From Amblyomma americanum (taxonomy: Eukaryota > Arthropoda > Arachnida > Ixodida > Ixodidae), in the NCBI RefSeq assembly GCF_052857255.1, contig NC_135505.1, positions 62,723,649 through 62,787,648 on the forward strand: a stretch of 64,000 nucleotides of DNA. The letters run 5' to 3'. Made by a program: the position numbers and the translations under genes. Below, piece after piece: positions 1 through 10,224 of this stretch. The notes below the pieces were generated by a model. It was not told the origin of the DNA, did not search any database, and saw nothing but the letters and a program-made list of their open reading frames with translations. Each line of letters begins with the position of its first letter. The stretch's first letter is position 1.

Positions 1-1216
1 AGCGACATTGCACAACAAACCACTCGAGCATCGTTCCTTGAAAAGAAGGCTCCAGTGTGACAGCTGAAGGTTCGACCGTTCTACACCATCTTTAAAGCAA
101 ACCAAATGAAAAGAATACACTCATGTTTTTTTTACCTCAATACAGCCAAAAAAAGTGAGAAATTTAATAACTGATTCATAACACACCTCTGTTGGCAAGC
201 CAGAAAACAAAACTTCGCAGTGATCTGGAATTTCATCATTGTAGGCAATTGGGAACGTCTCGTTTTGTTGTAAAAGGGATATTTGAAATTAATGATTGTG
301 CAATGGGTTTTCCGGGCAGAAAGTACAAAGCGCAGAACAGCGTTCAAAGACAGTCAACGGTTCCAGCAGCACCAACCCGAAGCACGCGCTTGCCGAGAGC
401 AGTCCCGCTGCCACATGGGCACTTCTTTGTCATTACAATTGTGACATAAAAACAAATTTATACTCAACACATGGAAGACATGCAAGAGCCCAAGCTTGAA
501 GTGCAAGCCAGGTGAAAGTAGGAAAGACGAAGTAGCAGAACTACTTGCTGTGAGGAACCTGAATTCCATGCCGCTACCAAAGCAGCCACACAAATGTTTG
601 CTCTGTGGAAAGGTGCACAAGCCCTGCGACTGCTCCACCTAAGGCCTAACTGTTGTACTTTACCAAATCTGGTAATTTTTCACATGCGTGTAAGCAAAGC
701 CGCCAAGGCAGCAGCTCTTAAACAAATGAACTGAGCGCCATTAAGACCCTCAGCAGCAGGGTCAACAAGAGCTTTTCTGGTATTCGCCTCCTGCAAGATC
801 AATACAGCGTTCTTGAAAAATAGCATTTGAAATAGAACACTATAGCAAGAAATGCAGAACCTAGAAGTGGAAGAGTAGCAGTTTGTTAATGCAACAAGCT
901 CGCAACTTAAAAGCTTCCGAAGCTGAGAAAAAATTCTAGTGCTAGTGTAAAGGGGTGTATTCGCAGTGAAGGTCTGCGGTCGTAGATCAGAGAGCGTCAT
1001 GATGAGCACACTCTCAGGAGTCACTCAGGATCCCCAGCTGCACTTCGTCGACCTCTTCGTCCCGCCGCTTGAACTGCTGCTAGTCGTTCCCATTGCTCTA
1101 ACATTTCTTTAGTTCCTGCACAAAAGTTGGGATACGGGTAGTATGAGCAAGTGCATATTATAAACATGCTTTATTCAAAATGCATGGGACAGTGTTGAGG
1201 ACTGTGCATTTCTTAC
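1..1216. other. Region without a convincing gene
   Basis: I recognise no complete gene here. On the minus strand, just past the end of the HARBI1-like exon, two short stretches look like possible exon remnants preceded by pyrimidine-AG acceptors: about 1115-1030 (reads KEMLEQWERLAAVQ in one frame and KRRDEEVDE in another) and about 790-690 (reads EANTRKALVDPAAEGLNG before a stop). PIF/Harbinger elements often carry a second Myb/SANT-like ORF, so a decayed partner ORF is possible, but the evidence is weak. The other open frames here are short and look like chance. Confidence 0.3.
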
Positions 1217-1550
1217 CTATGTGAAGCTCTTCTGGATGAGCACCCGTCGTGCCTGCATTCCCGACAAGCTGTCGCTGACAGCATCAACAGGTGGCAGGTG
1301 CTCTGGCCGCCTCGCTGCTGTCGTGCTGGTGCGAGCCGGTGGAGCGTCCTGGATGGGAGCGCTTTCAATAGGAGGCTGTGGCTCCTTCATCAAACATGCA
1401 AAGTTCTGCAGGGCTGCACACGCTGTGATGATCACTGCAGCTTGTTTCGGCTTGTGCTGGAGCCCCATATCCAGACAAGGGAAGAGGCGCTTCCAGACAC
1501 CGAATGTCCTTTCGACCACATTCCGTGTCTTTATGTGGGCTTTTTGGTAC
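1217..1550 (-). pseudogene. HARBI1-like nuclease, C-terminal exon
   Basis: The exon starts after a good acceptor (minus strand ...ACGTGCAG, ending at 1551) and reads YQKAHIKTRNVVERTFGVWK, then CLDMGLQHKP and IITACAALQNFACLM, followed by a low-complexity tail to a stop at 1217. NVVERTFGVWKR...F.CL...II..CA.L.N is the C-terminal block of DDE_Tnp_4 nucleases of the PIF/Harbinger transposase and HARBI1 family, and the Glu of VVERTFG is the usual third catalytic acidic residue. The exon enters with one base of a split codon, whereas the upstream exon ends at a codon boundary, so the two cannot join in frame. The central exon with the second catalytic Asp is absent between them. I infer a dead domesticated or transposon copy. 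Confidence 0.8.
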
Positions 1551-1794
1551 CTGCACGTATAAAGGAATACTGCGTTGATTTAATGCCACAGCTCGAAAGT
1601 GTGGTCAAGCTTTGTCAACTTTGTCATGCACTGTCATTGGAAACATTAACTAACCTTCCTTGCGGTGAATTTGCACAGTGATTGCGTGGTAATATAGCGC
1701 CTAGAATGTAGTGCTACTCTTCATGGAGCATGGAGAACGAAGCTACACTCTTCATGGAGTACAAAGCTACATTATAAAGCAGTACTAAAACAAA

Positions 1795-2025
1795 ATGCTG
1801 GGCCTCGATCGCATATTCCGAAGAGACACATTTCGCTATGTGGGACGCCGTAGTGAAAGGCTCCGGAAATTTCTACCACCTGGCGTTCTTCAGCGTGCAA
1901 CGACGTCGCACAGTACACAGGCCTCCAGCATTTCGCCTCCATCGAAATGTGAACGCCGCGGCAGGGATCGAACCCGCGTCTTTCGGGCAAGTAATCTTGT
2001 GACTCTACGTTCGTAGCACCGCGGG
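1795..2025 (-). repeat. Ruka-type tRNA-derived SINE
   Basis: Read on the minus strand this has the tRNA-like head with a GGTTCGATCCC-like B box, then the body GATGGAGGCGAAATGCTGGAG, a degraded ACGTTAAAGAACCCC-like block and CCGGAGCCTTTCACTACGG. The order and wording match the copies at 6080 and 38198. It lies in the gap between the two HARBI1-like exons, where an intron and the missing central exon would be. The A-box region is diverged, so this is an older copy than the one at 38198. Confidence 0.85.
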
Positions 2026-2121
2026 GAAATAAATAAAATGACAGCACGTACACGACGCGAACGAATACGAATGAGCTGAACAGTGGTAACTGTTCAGAGA
2101 ATTTCAATTTTCATTGCTCAC

Positions 2122-2712
2122 CTGCACATTGATGGAGAAATAGCCTTTGCGGTTTCGGTAGAATTCCGCATCTGCACCACCCGGGCTGTTGATGCGGACA
2201 TGCGTGCAATGTATGCAGCCGGTCACACCAGGGAATTCACCGATCTCATAAAAGTCCCGCATCAGCTTTTCAAACTGCGAGACGGCTGGAAACTGCACCA
2301 GCATCGGGCGCAGGTGCTTGGCAATCAGCAAGGTGACCTTGCCAACTGCGCGGCACACCGTGGGCTGCGAAATCCGCACCAGATCCCCGGTGACGGTTTG
2401 GAAAGTACCGGCCCCATAAAACCTCAAAGCCAGGAGTAGCTGCAGCATCGGAGGAACAGGCTATCCCCTGTTGTCGGTACTTTCACGCAGGGGCAACACG
2501 GTGAGCAGCTCCCGCACGGCGTTCTTGGAGAACCGATAGCGGGCGAGGAACTGCTCGTCGTCGTAGGGCTCCATGGGGTTCCCCCGATCTCGTAACGCTG
2601 GCCGTGGAATCTTCGGCAACGAATGGGCCTCAGAAAATACTACGTCCATGGCGTGGCAAGCGAACTCGAACGCAGCTACCCTCCGCGCGACGTCCGATCG
2701 GTAGGTGGCCAT
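2122..2712 (-). pseudogene. HARBI1-like nuclease, N-terminal exon with internal stop
   Basis: The frame runs from MATYRSDVARRVAAFEFAC through NPMEPYDDEQFLARYRFSKN and LPLRESTDNRG, then a TAG at 2461-2463, and in the same frame continues PMLQLLLALRFYGAGTFQ, ISQPTVCRAVGKV, FPGVTGCIHCTHVRINSPGG and RNRKGYFSINVQ. This is the N-terminal half of a PIF/Harbinger-type transposase or HARBI1 protein (helical region, then the start of DDE_Tnp_4). Family members have Asp in the GC-I-D-x-T-H motif; here it is His, which removes the first catalytic residue. The exon ends at 2122 with CAG/GTGAGC, a strong splice donor. With the premature stop, the Asp-to-His change and the missing central exon this cannot encode an active nuclease. 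The stretch after the TAG is still well conserved, so decay is recent or the copy was constrained until lately. No Harbinger TIR was found around it. Confidence 0.85.
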
Positions 2713-3877
2713 GTTGGAAAATACAACGAAGTCAGCTTCAAGCAAGCTCCTCAGCCGACTTGAAGTTGGACCGAACTAGGATCGAGCCAAGCCGGTTGCA
2801 AGTCGCACTTCAAGCCGAGTTTGGTTTATGAAACACGATGGAGCTCACTTGAGACCGATGGAAGTTAAGTTCGAGCCAAGTTACATTTCTGCATTCGGGG
2901 GTAAGTATATTTCTTTCGTTAGTTCTTGCGACAATATTACTCCTGTCAATTCGTTTCCAGCGCCCAGTTTATAGAAAACCAGGCGATGCCTTCAAGACGT
3001 TTTCCTGTTGGCTACAATGATTATCTAGACAATACGAAGTGCTGACTTCACGTTATCGGCGTACAGATGGACATATGGTGAATTTCAAACGCAGGCCCGG
3101 AGCAGTCTGCACGCTCTGTGACAGAGCGCCTGAATCCGGCGCAGAGCGCGTGACCTGAAATTGCGATTGGAGTACACTTGCTCTGGCGAGAGCATGCAGG
3201 GCGCCGCTATCGTCGCTGAATAAGAACGTCACGCAAACTTTCGGTCGGATCCGCCGATTTCAGCGGAGCAGTCCCGACTGCTCCACGGAGCAATCTCGGC
3301 TCGGCAACCACTCCCTGTCTACGATTGGAAGACTCGATTCGTGCCTCAGATCTGCGTTTGGAATACAGTTGTTCCGAAAAGAGCAGGAAACGCTGCTCCA
3401 GAAGTGCTCCAACTCTGCGATTGGAAGTCACCAATAGTTTTGTTGCGAAAAGAGCAATTTAACGTAAATATTTTGCACGCCCTTTCTTTTCCAAAATTAA
3501 CTAATTAGGGAAAAAAAGTCAGAAACAGCGGGTTACTTCAATACGTATTATTAAAGAAACTTTTCGCTCGACGCGAAAACGGCGACGCTTCAGGTTTCTG
3601 CAGGGTTTTGTGATTCAAATATACTTCACTGCGTCTGCAGAATCATAACGAAATATGTGTTATTTAGATTGATTCAGTGTTCTGCCGCGTTGCAGACGTA
3701 CGTTTTGGGATAATAATAAATGACACGTGCGAGCAAAAGATATACAAACCATTTTTATTAACGTTGTACGAATTACATCATTATATATCAAAATCGCATT
3801 GAATTCATTCTGCTTGCATCGGATAAAAGGCAGGCCTTCTGCAATGCACACATTTTGAAAGGTTCTCTTCTGCCTCG
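2713..3877. other. Intergenic region, nothing recognised
   Basis: This lies upstream of the HARBI1-like exon (read on minus) and downstream of the secreted-peptide ORF. There are loosely repeated words near 2755-2890 (TCGAGCCAAG and GCACTTCAAGCCGAG variants), a degenerate GCTCC/GGAGC-rich patch near 3260-3420, and AT-rich sequence after 3440. No coding signal or transposon end was recognised. Confidence 0.4.
3754..3759 (-). promoter_or_regulatory. Polyadenylation signal AATAAA
   Basis: An exact AATAAA on the minus strand, about 120 bases past the stop of the small secreted-peptide ORF, in AT-rich sequence. Spacing and orientation suit a short 3' UTR. A hexamer alone also occurs by chance in AT-rich DNA. 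Confidence 0.45.
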
Positions 3878-4054
3878 TCAAAAACTGGGTCCGCTGCCAT
3901 ATACACATACGCGTACAGTTCCATTGCATTGTACTCCTGTGCTGGTAATGAAGAAGCACCACTCATCACATAACCTCAAGAGGCAAGGATCTTCGCCGGT
4001 TACGATGGCGAAGGCAAGGACAGCCAGGAGAAGAACAAAAGCAGTGGAGTCCAT
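3878..4054 (-). CDS. Small secreted cysteine-rich peptide, CS-alpha-beta-like pattern
   Basis: A 58-codon ORF begins MDSTAFVLLLAVLAFAIVTG, a textbook signal peptide: short N-region, a long Leu/Val/Ala/Phe core and a small-residue cleavage site. The mature part is about 37 residues, starting EDPCLLRLCDEWC, with five cysteines spaced C-x4-C-x3-C-x9-C-x6-C and ending CVYGSGPSF. CxxxC followed by C and then C-x-(C) is the spacing of the CS-alpha-beta fold of arthropod defensins and short scorpion toxins; the position expected for the sixth Cys is Tyr. I chose this Met over the upstream one because it opens the hydrophobic core directly. It has a good stop and a downstream AATAAA. I do not recognise the family. 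It may be a salivary or haemolymph peptide, a pseudogene with a lost Cys, or only the first exon of a longer gene. Function is not inferred. Confidence 0.5.
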   Translation of the reverse strand: MDSTAFVLLLAVLAFAIVTGEDPCLLRLCDEWCFFITSTGVQCNGTVRVCVYGSGPSF

Positions 4055-4111
4055 CGCGTCAACACTGGCGCCGTGGTTCGATTGCTGCGTGCAGAGTACG
4101 TAGGAAGACAA

Positions 4112-5019
4112 AGATCAATATGAAGTGGCTATAATTCACACGGTCTACGGCGCGGACCGCGCAAAACAATTTGCAGAAATGCGTGAGCCCAGGTTCCTGC
4201 GCAGTCATGCCTTATTAACCTCACAGTATTCCAAGGCGCTCACATTGGAGGGTAGCTGTCTCAGCTTTCCTAGATTGCCCTTGTCTGCGCAGCAGGTCAG
4301 AAGCTTGTGTTTGACAATCAAAAAGCAGATTGAATTATGTTGATGCCATGTACCTATTGGCGAAGAAATCTCATTCGTGAGAGCAGTATTATATTTAAAG
4401 GCCCTTCCTGGCAGCCAAATTGCTACGAAAGACAGGGCGCAGACCAGCATCAGAACTTTTGGTCACAGTTTTCGTTATTCTGCAATTCTTCTAAGGTTTT
4501 CTGGTCAATAAACCTCGAGATGCGACACCTTAGTGACGACAACAGTTAAGTCGAGACCAGTCAATAAGTTTGAGCAAATGTACAAATCCCCCATTTAACC
4601 AGAAACCTTGCAGTGTGTAATATACAAGGCTGAATTTTTCTGATTGTCGTTATACCTGGAATAAAGCGCAGTTGTAGAATCCCCTGCATATTACAATGGT
4701 AACCATACAGTTATCACACAGAAACACTGCCAGTGCCCGAGGCGAAATTCGTGTGTCTATTGACCTTTTGACGTCAGAACAACATGCCCTTATGGTCAAC
4801 GCTCGCCGAGAAAAATCAAGCAACCCTTTGACATCATCACATCCTGCCCGCCGTGGCAAGTGGAAATCTGGCTACTCGAATGTGAGCAAGATGGTCACTG
4901 TGGCAAGTAGAAATTCAATTATTGCTTGGTCGAGTGAGGTCACCTGACTTTGTAATAGTGGAGTAATTACTCCTCGGCGTCCATCCAAACGCAGCAAAGG
5001 GAAGCTTTAAAACTTCGAG
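4112..5019. other. Intergenic region, nothing recognised
   Basis: This lies upstream of the secreted-peptide ORF as read on the minus strand, up to the TAA duplication of the MITE. Open frames are short and none resembles a known protein. No clear TATA box or CpG-rich promoter was seen. Confidence 0.35.
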
Positions 5020-5952
5020 TAATACCCCTGTCACACGGGACTTTTTCAAGGCCTTTGCCGTAAAGTTGTCTTATTGTACTAAAGGAGGAAAACCGAAAAT
5101 GAGCAGCGGCGCTGCTACACGGCAAATCCAAAGGAGCTAGAACGCGGCCACCGTGAATGCCAAAAGTCACCGCTGTGTGTGAAGCGGCGCTAGTAACATT
5201 ATTATATTAAAGCAGACGGTAGCACTTCATCTAAGAGGATAAGAATGCTTTCGTGCATGTTTGTAAAAAGTAACTATCACGATAATAAACGAGTCTTCTG
5301 ACGGTGAGAAACGGAGATTTTGGAACAAAAGTTTCGTTTTTTTTTTTCATCCTTCCCGGTCTGACCACGGTAGGCGCACTTTTACGTTCGGCTCTTCGTT
5401 GTGTGTGAGAAGCGTGCTTTGTTTCTTATGTCCTTGTGCGTATTTCAAAGAAATTAGGTTGTGCGTGGTTAGCGTGCTGCCGTAATCATGAGCGACGAAC
5501 CGCAAGACGCAAGAACGAAGTGTGAAATTGCCATGAAGAGCAAACGAAGAAAAAACAGCAAAGCGAGAAGCGCAAGCACGTGTGTGTCGATGCGGCTGCT
5601 GAAAAGCGTTCAAGTCCTTTCTCAGCAGTGTAGATGTCTTAAGTCATAGCCTCCTCAACGGTTAAGTGCACTGTAACGCAAAATTAACCATTAAATAAGA
5701 TAAATGAGATACTTTTTACGTTTAGAAAAATAAAAATTGCGTCAATATTTTATTCTTTGAGCTCGCTAGCTGACGCTGCCGTCTGGATTGCTCCTTTAAG
5801 CAACTTAATGGCCGCTGACGGCCGCCTTTGCGGCTACGGACCTTTTTCGCAAAGGTCTCAACGCTTTGCCGTGTAGACGCGCGTCACGCGCCTTTGGGGC
5901 AAAGGACCTTAACTCCTAAGGCCTTAGAAGTGCCCGTGTGACAGGGGTATAA
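5020..5952. mobile_element. 927-bp MITE with Harbinger-like ends and TAA duplication
   Basis: The left end at 5023 reads TACCCCTGTCACACGGG, and the right end at 5949 is its exact reverse complement (17 bp perfect, weaker pairing further in). Directly outside both ends is TAA (5020-5022 and 5950-5952). A 3-bp TAA/TTA duplication with short inverted repeats is typical of the PIF/Harbinger superfamily. Internally a CTACACGGCAAA-like word occurs in opposite orientation near both ends (about 5115 and 5870), so the subterminal regions are also partly palindromic. The core holds no transposase, so this is non-autonomous. A HARBI1-like pseudogene lies only 2.3 kb away, but nothing shows that it mobilised this element. 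Confidence 0.8.
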
Positions 5953-6079
5953 ATCTTCAAAGTTAAAGTGAAATTCAGGACCATGCTTCACCACAGGAGA
6001 CGCTCTACCATCTGTGCTAACCGGAACGGCTAGCGTGTGGTGAAGTGAGATCGAATTGATCGATAACTCGAACTGGGAA

Positions 6080-6310
6080 AAGTGTTGCCTAAATGTTCAG
6101 CGACTGCTGCTGACCCTAAAAACGCGGGTTCGATCCCGGCCGCGGCGGTCGATTGTCGATGGAGGCGAAATTCTGGAGGCCCGTGTACGGTGCGATGTCA
6201 GTGCACGTTAAAGAACCCTAAGTGGTCGGAATTTTCGGAGCCCTTCATTACGGCGAGCCTCATAGCCTGAGTCGCTTTCGGATGTTAAACCAGCATAAAC
6301 TATAAACTAA
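6080..6310 (+). repeat. Ruka-type SINE, 5' end diverged
   Basis: After a degraded head, the copy has GCGGGTTCGATCCCGGCCGC (B box), GATGGAGGCGAAATTCTGGA, GTGCGATGTCAGTGCACGTT, a CGGAGCCCTTCATTACGGC block and an ending GTTAAACCAGCATAAACT. It matches the other two copies along its length except that the A-box part is poorly conserved. Confidence 0.88.
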
Positions 6311-6584
6311 AGGTTCAGAGAATGTGCCAAGTTGGAGTAAATCTCGAATAAGAGTTTTTACTAATTGGCATCCACCCTAGCGCAGCCATACGTCTACATG
6401 TACAATGGAAAGCTGTTAACTTTCTCTTCAGAGGAGTTGGTAAGCTGCCATTCAAGTCCCAATAGAACCAGCCATGTGCGCTCCACCTTGTCCGTTTCCT
6501 TCCAGTGATTTAATTCTCGTGGTCAGGACAACAGCTTCCTACATGCCCCAAGTAGGCACCTTCACTTACCATTCCAGCATCCTG

Positions 6585-7015
6585 CTAAAAAGTGTGAACT
6601 GTGGGTGCCTTCTGAAACTGTTGAACATTACTTTCGCTTTCTAAATATTGATTTATAGATCAACTGTTCTGCATTGTTTGTCGAAGTCATTGACCATGTT
6701 GTAGTTCATCTCTTAAGTGACCTAGCAAAGCAATACAATTATTTATTCTCAAATTACTAAGGTATTCTTTAATAACACTTATTCCTAACTGTTCAAACCC
6801 AGGCTTCTAAATACCTCTTGTAAACTAGCGATAAAGAGCATTGGTGAGATTGTGTCTCCCTACCTAACACCTCCTCGTTGGAATTATACTGCTTACTTTA
6901 TAGAGGACTATGAAGGGTGTGCAACCGCTATAGATGTATTCCAGTATTTTTGCATAAGGTTCATCTACACCCTGATTGAGTAATCCGTGCATGACTGCTG
7001 CAGTTTGGACTGGGT
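6585..7015 (-). mobile_element. Decayed RTE LINE fragment
   Basis: Read on the minus strand this aligns by eye with the reverse transcriptase part of the RTE copies at 32.3-34.3 and 36.0-37.6 kb. Shared words include CTGTTGAACAT, the block before CATTGGTGAGATTGTGTCTCC (written on plus), and the sequence around GCATGACTGCTGCAG. It is heavily substituted and carries no open frame. It abuts the Gypsy LTR remnant beginning near 7040. Confidence 0.65.
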
Positions 7016-7049
7016 GCAATCGTTTCTCGTAATCGTGACACCGAAAGCC

Positions 7050-7190
7050 GCTAGAGCTTTAGAAGGACAGAAGAACACACCAGGACTAGCCAACCCACAC
7101 TCGAGCAGCGGAAAACAAAGAAGGGTAGCTCTGGCTATCGCAACGCATGGCAGCGCCAGTAAATGATGAACAGTGCGGCATAGCTGCTCC
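7050..7190 (-). repeat. 3' LTR remnant of Gypsy A
   Basis: Shares with 13560-13700 the words AGCCAACCCACACTC, CTATCGCA, CGCCAGTAAA and the block GCTCTAGCGGCTTTCGGTGTCAC (split by single changes in the other copy). Only about 140 bp can be matched by eye. True ends are not clear. Confidence 0.6.
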
Positions 7191-7719
7191 CCATTGAAAC
7201 GGCATCAACCCGATGCGGCAGGGAAAGGCAAGGAGGTGCGGAATCCCGGGGGCAGAACACAGTCTGTGGCACCATACTTGTTGAAGAAGTCCTAGCGGGC
7301 GTGGTAGGGCTTACTCCTCCCGACGTGTGAGATTTCGGATGCCGTCTTGAAGAGCGAACACTCTTGCGGGAGTACCTCTTAGTTAACTCCACAAATTTTC
7401 CGCACAACCCCGTAGGGGCCGAAGTAGCGACGCAGAAGCTTCTCGGAACGATCCCGAAAGCGGATTGGGGTCCAAACCTAAAGTTGATCGCCAAGGTGGT
7501 AAAGCACCACCCGGTGATGAAGTTTGTAGCGCTTGGCATTGCTTTTTTGCTGGGTACGGGTTCGCTGCATAGCAAGCTGGCGGGGCGCCCTGTCTATCGA
7601 ACGAGCGGAGGGATGTGCAACATGTGGCAGTAACATTGCGTCAGGCATAGTCGTGGCTTCGCCACCGTGCCCGAAACCGAGAGGCGTAAAACGCGTCGTG
7701 TCTTAAAGATTCAGCGAAA

Positions 7720-8460
7720 GTGACCTAACGCGAAAAATGGCCCCAGTTCTTATGGTGAGTGTCGACGTACACAGTAAGCACGTCTGCAATGGTCTTTTCA
7801 AGCCCATCAGTGTGTATCGTTTGAGGATGGTAAGCAGTAGTTTTACGGTGACTACTGCCAGTGAGCTGAATAACGTGCTTAGTAAAGGCATCATGATGTA
7901 AATGCCGTGTCTCTACCAGTTTAAACGACCGCAGGGGCACCGTGACGGAGGGCTATGCTAGAGATGAAAAAGTTATCAATTTCATCAGCGGTGCCGCAGG
8001 GAAGGGCTTTCACCTCAATACCGGGTGAGGTAGGCAATGAAAACAATAGAGTAAAGCCCGCGTCAAAATTGTACAGCCTAGGGGGTTTGCTTCTAAGCTG
8101 TCTAGCAAGGCTTCTTAGCCCATCTAGCAGTCGAAAGCTTGGGAGGATTGAGGATGCGAAACCATTCTCTTTCCCAAAGGTTACGGTCGCTAAAGATGCA
8201 TAACGAAGCACGCTGCAAGCCTTGAAAGGAAACCCCTTGGGCAGTCTACTTTTTTTGGGGCTCTACCTGTTGCGAGTGATGATATCAGAAATGAGCCCAG
8301 CACGTCCTTGCCGACCGAGTGGAAAGGAATTCCAGGTGGATCAATGGGCTTCAATAATCACGCCGGCTTCACAGGTGGTGTTTCTCGAAGTTGGCACTCG
8401 CAGATAATGTTAACATAGCGCCGGTCCCCTGGGCGAGTAATACTTCTGAAGTACCAGCCC
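7720..8460 (-). pseudogene. Gypsy integrase remnant
   Basis: Minus-strand frames give PIDPPGIPFHSVGKDVLGSF, then VKALPCGTADEIDNFF and SSIALRHGAPAVV, then a frame change to TTAYHPQT...DGLEKTIADVL and YVDTHHKNWG. These are consecutive blocks of a retroviral-type integrase core (D, D(35)E fold): the D-L-x-G-P-F block, the R-Y...LPRG..DE region, LRHGAP...TDRG and AYHPQT..ER.NKT. Several frames are needed and core acidic residues are lost, so it is inactive. The chromodomain-like end of the polyprotein is not recognisable, although a short FGPYGVVRKICGV stretch appears further on near 7400. Confidence 0.75.
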
Positions 8461-8767
8461 AAACATACGAGGAAAGCCGAGGTAGTCGGAAGAAAGCTCG
8501 TCGTGGCATGTGTGCCACGACGTCTCTAAGCACCGTCTCTAAGCACCGTTGTAGCGACTAGCAGGTACGTAGTGTCCGTAGGGCCGTAGTTTCTCTTGTA
8601 GAGGATGCCGCCCCATAAGCAGAGCGACAGCCCGCGCGTGAAGAAACAGGGCGGCGATGAGGCGCGGCCTTCGAGGTACTCTGTTAGGGGTCGCAGCGTG
8701 GCGCCGCCTCTCTGTTGAGCGAGGGCGGACGTGTTAAAGAGCCGTGGAAAGTGGGATTACCTTCTAT

Positions 8768-9202
8768 CTAAGCAGTGGTGCACGGTATAGGAGCACGCGA
8801 TGGGCAGTAAGCATCGCTGGGTTTCTTGCCAGACTTGTACACGATGGTAACTTCGAATACTTGCCACCAGAGGCTCCAAAGAGCAAGCCTCTCCGAGGGG
8901 TCTGTAAGGTTCGCGAGCCAACAAAGCGAGTGATGATCACTCACGACTCGAAACCAGCAACCATACAAGTGCAGGCTAACTTTCGTTACTGCCCAAATGG
9001 CTTCAAAGACACTCCTTTGCAGTGGTAGAATAATTCGCCTCAGATCGCGACAGTGTTCGGCTTGTATAAGTAATCGCGTGCTCAACACTATCCTGCACTG
9101 AAGGAGCACGGCACCCAGGCCGATGTTGCTGGCCTCGGTGCCCTGTTCCGTGTCGGCCTCCTCGTCAAAATGGCCAAGTAAGGGTGTAGTTTGGTTTCTC
9201 AA
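8768..9202 (-). pseudogene. Gypsy RNase H domain remnant
   Basis: A 144-codon open stretch reads PLLGHFDEEADTEQGTEASN, GLGAVLLQ, FEAIWAVTKVSLHLYG, FRVVSDHHSLCWLANLTDPS and VTIVYKSGKKPSDAYCPSRA. This is the RNase H plus connection region of Ty3/Gypsy polyproteins (D-A-S..G-L-G-A-V-L, E..A.VWA, VV-S/T-D-H..L-CWL). The first Asp is in the form TEAS rather than TDAS, so catalysis is probably lost. It continues the RT block to its right and leads into integrase. Confidence 0.82.
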
Positions 9203-9259
9203 GTCCTTTAATGCCTCCTGCTGTCCCTAGGCTCAGATGAAAGGTTTCTCGTCCTTTGT

Positions 9260-9940
9260 CACGCGTATTAGAGGCTCAGCTCCTCAGGAGAAGTCTTGCA
9301 CAAAACGCCTGTAACAGGCACAGAGACCCCAAAAATAGCAGGAATCTTGTCTGGGTCAGTGCTCGCGCTCACGATCAGGGCTCACGCCCTCAACGCTCAC
9401 GACGCGGTCCGGAAATTTCAGCCCTTGGAACGAAAAGTGGCATTTCTCTGGTTTTATCGAGAGGCTGCCCGATCGTATGGCTTCCAGAACTGCACTCAAG
9501 CGCTTGAGATGCTCGTAGTAAGTGGCGGAAACAATGACAGAGTCGCAAGGTAGATGAGGCAGGACTGCCATTTGAGGCCAACTAGTACAGTGGCCGTCAC
9601 TGTGAAAACTTACAGGAGCGGAACACAGTTTGAAGGGGAGCAACTTGAACTCATACAACCCACCAGAACTAACAAAGGCTGCCTTCTCATGGTCCCTTTC
9701 ATCCCGTTCAGTCTGCCAGTACCCACTATGGACGTCAAGAGAGGAACAGTAGCGGGCACGAAGCAGCCGAACGAAGGAATCATCGCTTCGCAGTAACGGG
9801 TAAAAGCCCTTTCGTGTAATTTTTTTTGTCTTCGATAATTAACACAAAATCCGAGTGCCCTGTCCATCCTGGACACCAGCACAACGGGCGAAGCCCATAG
9901 ACGTCTAGACGGCTGAATGATATCATCCGGGAGCATTTCG
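9260..9940 (-). pseudogene. Gypsy reverse transcriptase remnant
   Basis: Reads MLPDDIIQPSRRLWASPVVL, GFCVNYRRQKKLHE, then after disruption YEFKLLPFKLCSAPVSF, YYEHLKRLSAVLEAIRSG and PEKCHFSFQGLKF. These are RT fingers/palm blocks of Ty3/Gypsy (DDIIQPS.SPWASPVV, FCVDYR.LN, YEF..LPFGLC.AP, H...L..V...I...L...KC.F). The catalytic Y-x-D-D is not present: the equivalent in the neighbouring frame reads YLAT. A frameshift falls near 9600. Confidence 0.82.
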
Positions 9941-9945
9941 TGAGT

Positions 9946-10224
9946 GAGTTAGTGAGTGAACGTGTACAGAAGATTATAACGACTGGAGCACATATATAAT
10001 TGGGCCCTCAGTCCATGGCTCCGGAGGCTTCTGTCGGCGTCCTGGCGATGAGCAGAAGCGCTGCCTGGTCGTTTAGGCGTGCCCTGGTCAGCTTCTGCTA
10101 CACATCTCCAGGGCCGCATTACGCGGCTTTAAATGGTGCGGTTTTTGGGGTTATGTTCATGTGATATGTGTTAGGGTTGGGGTGTCACCGTCTTGGGTGT
10201 AGGCGATGTAAATAGTGTAGGCTG
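9946..10224. repeat. 279-bp insert in Gypsy A, unassigned
   Basis: Gypsy coding sequence stops at the RT start (near 9945) and resumes near 10225 with the minus-strand motif YRLSAKEREAM and, upstream, ITKRFIIAGGMSRPV. The block between belongs to neither. Its left end is a GTGA/GTTA-rich run (GTGAGTGAGTTAGTGAGTG). The rest is GC-balanced with no ORF. It may be a short interspersed repeat, but I cannot name a family. Confidence 0.5.
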
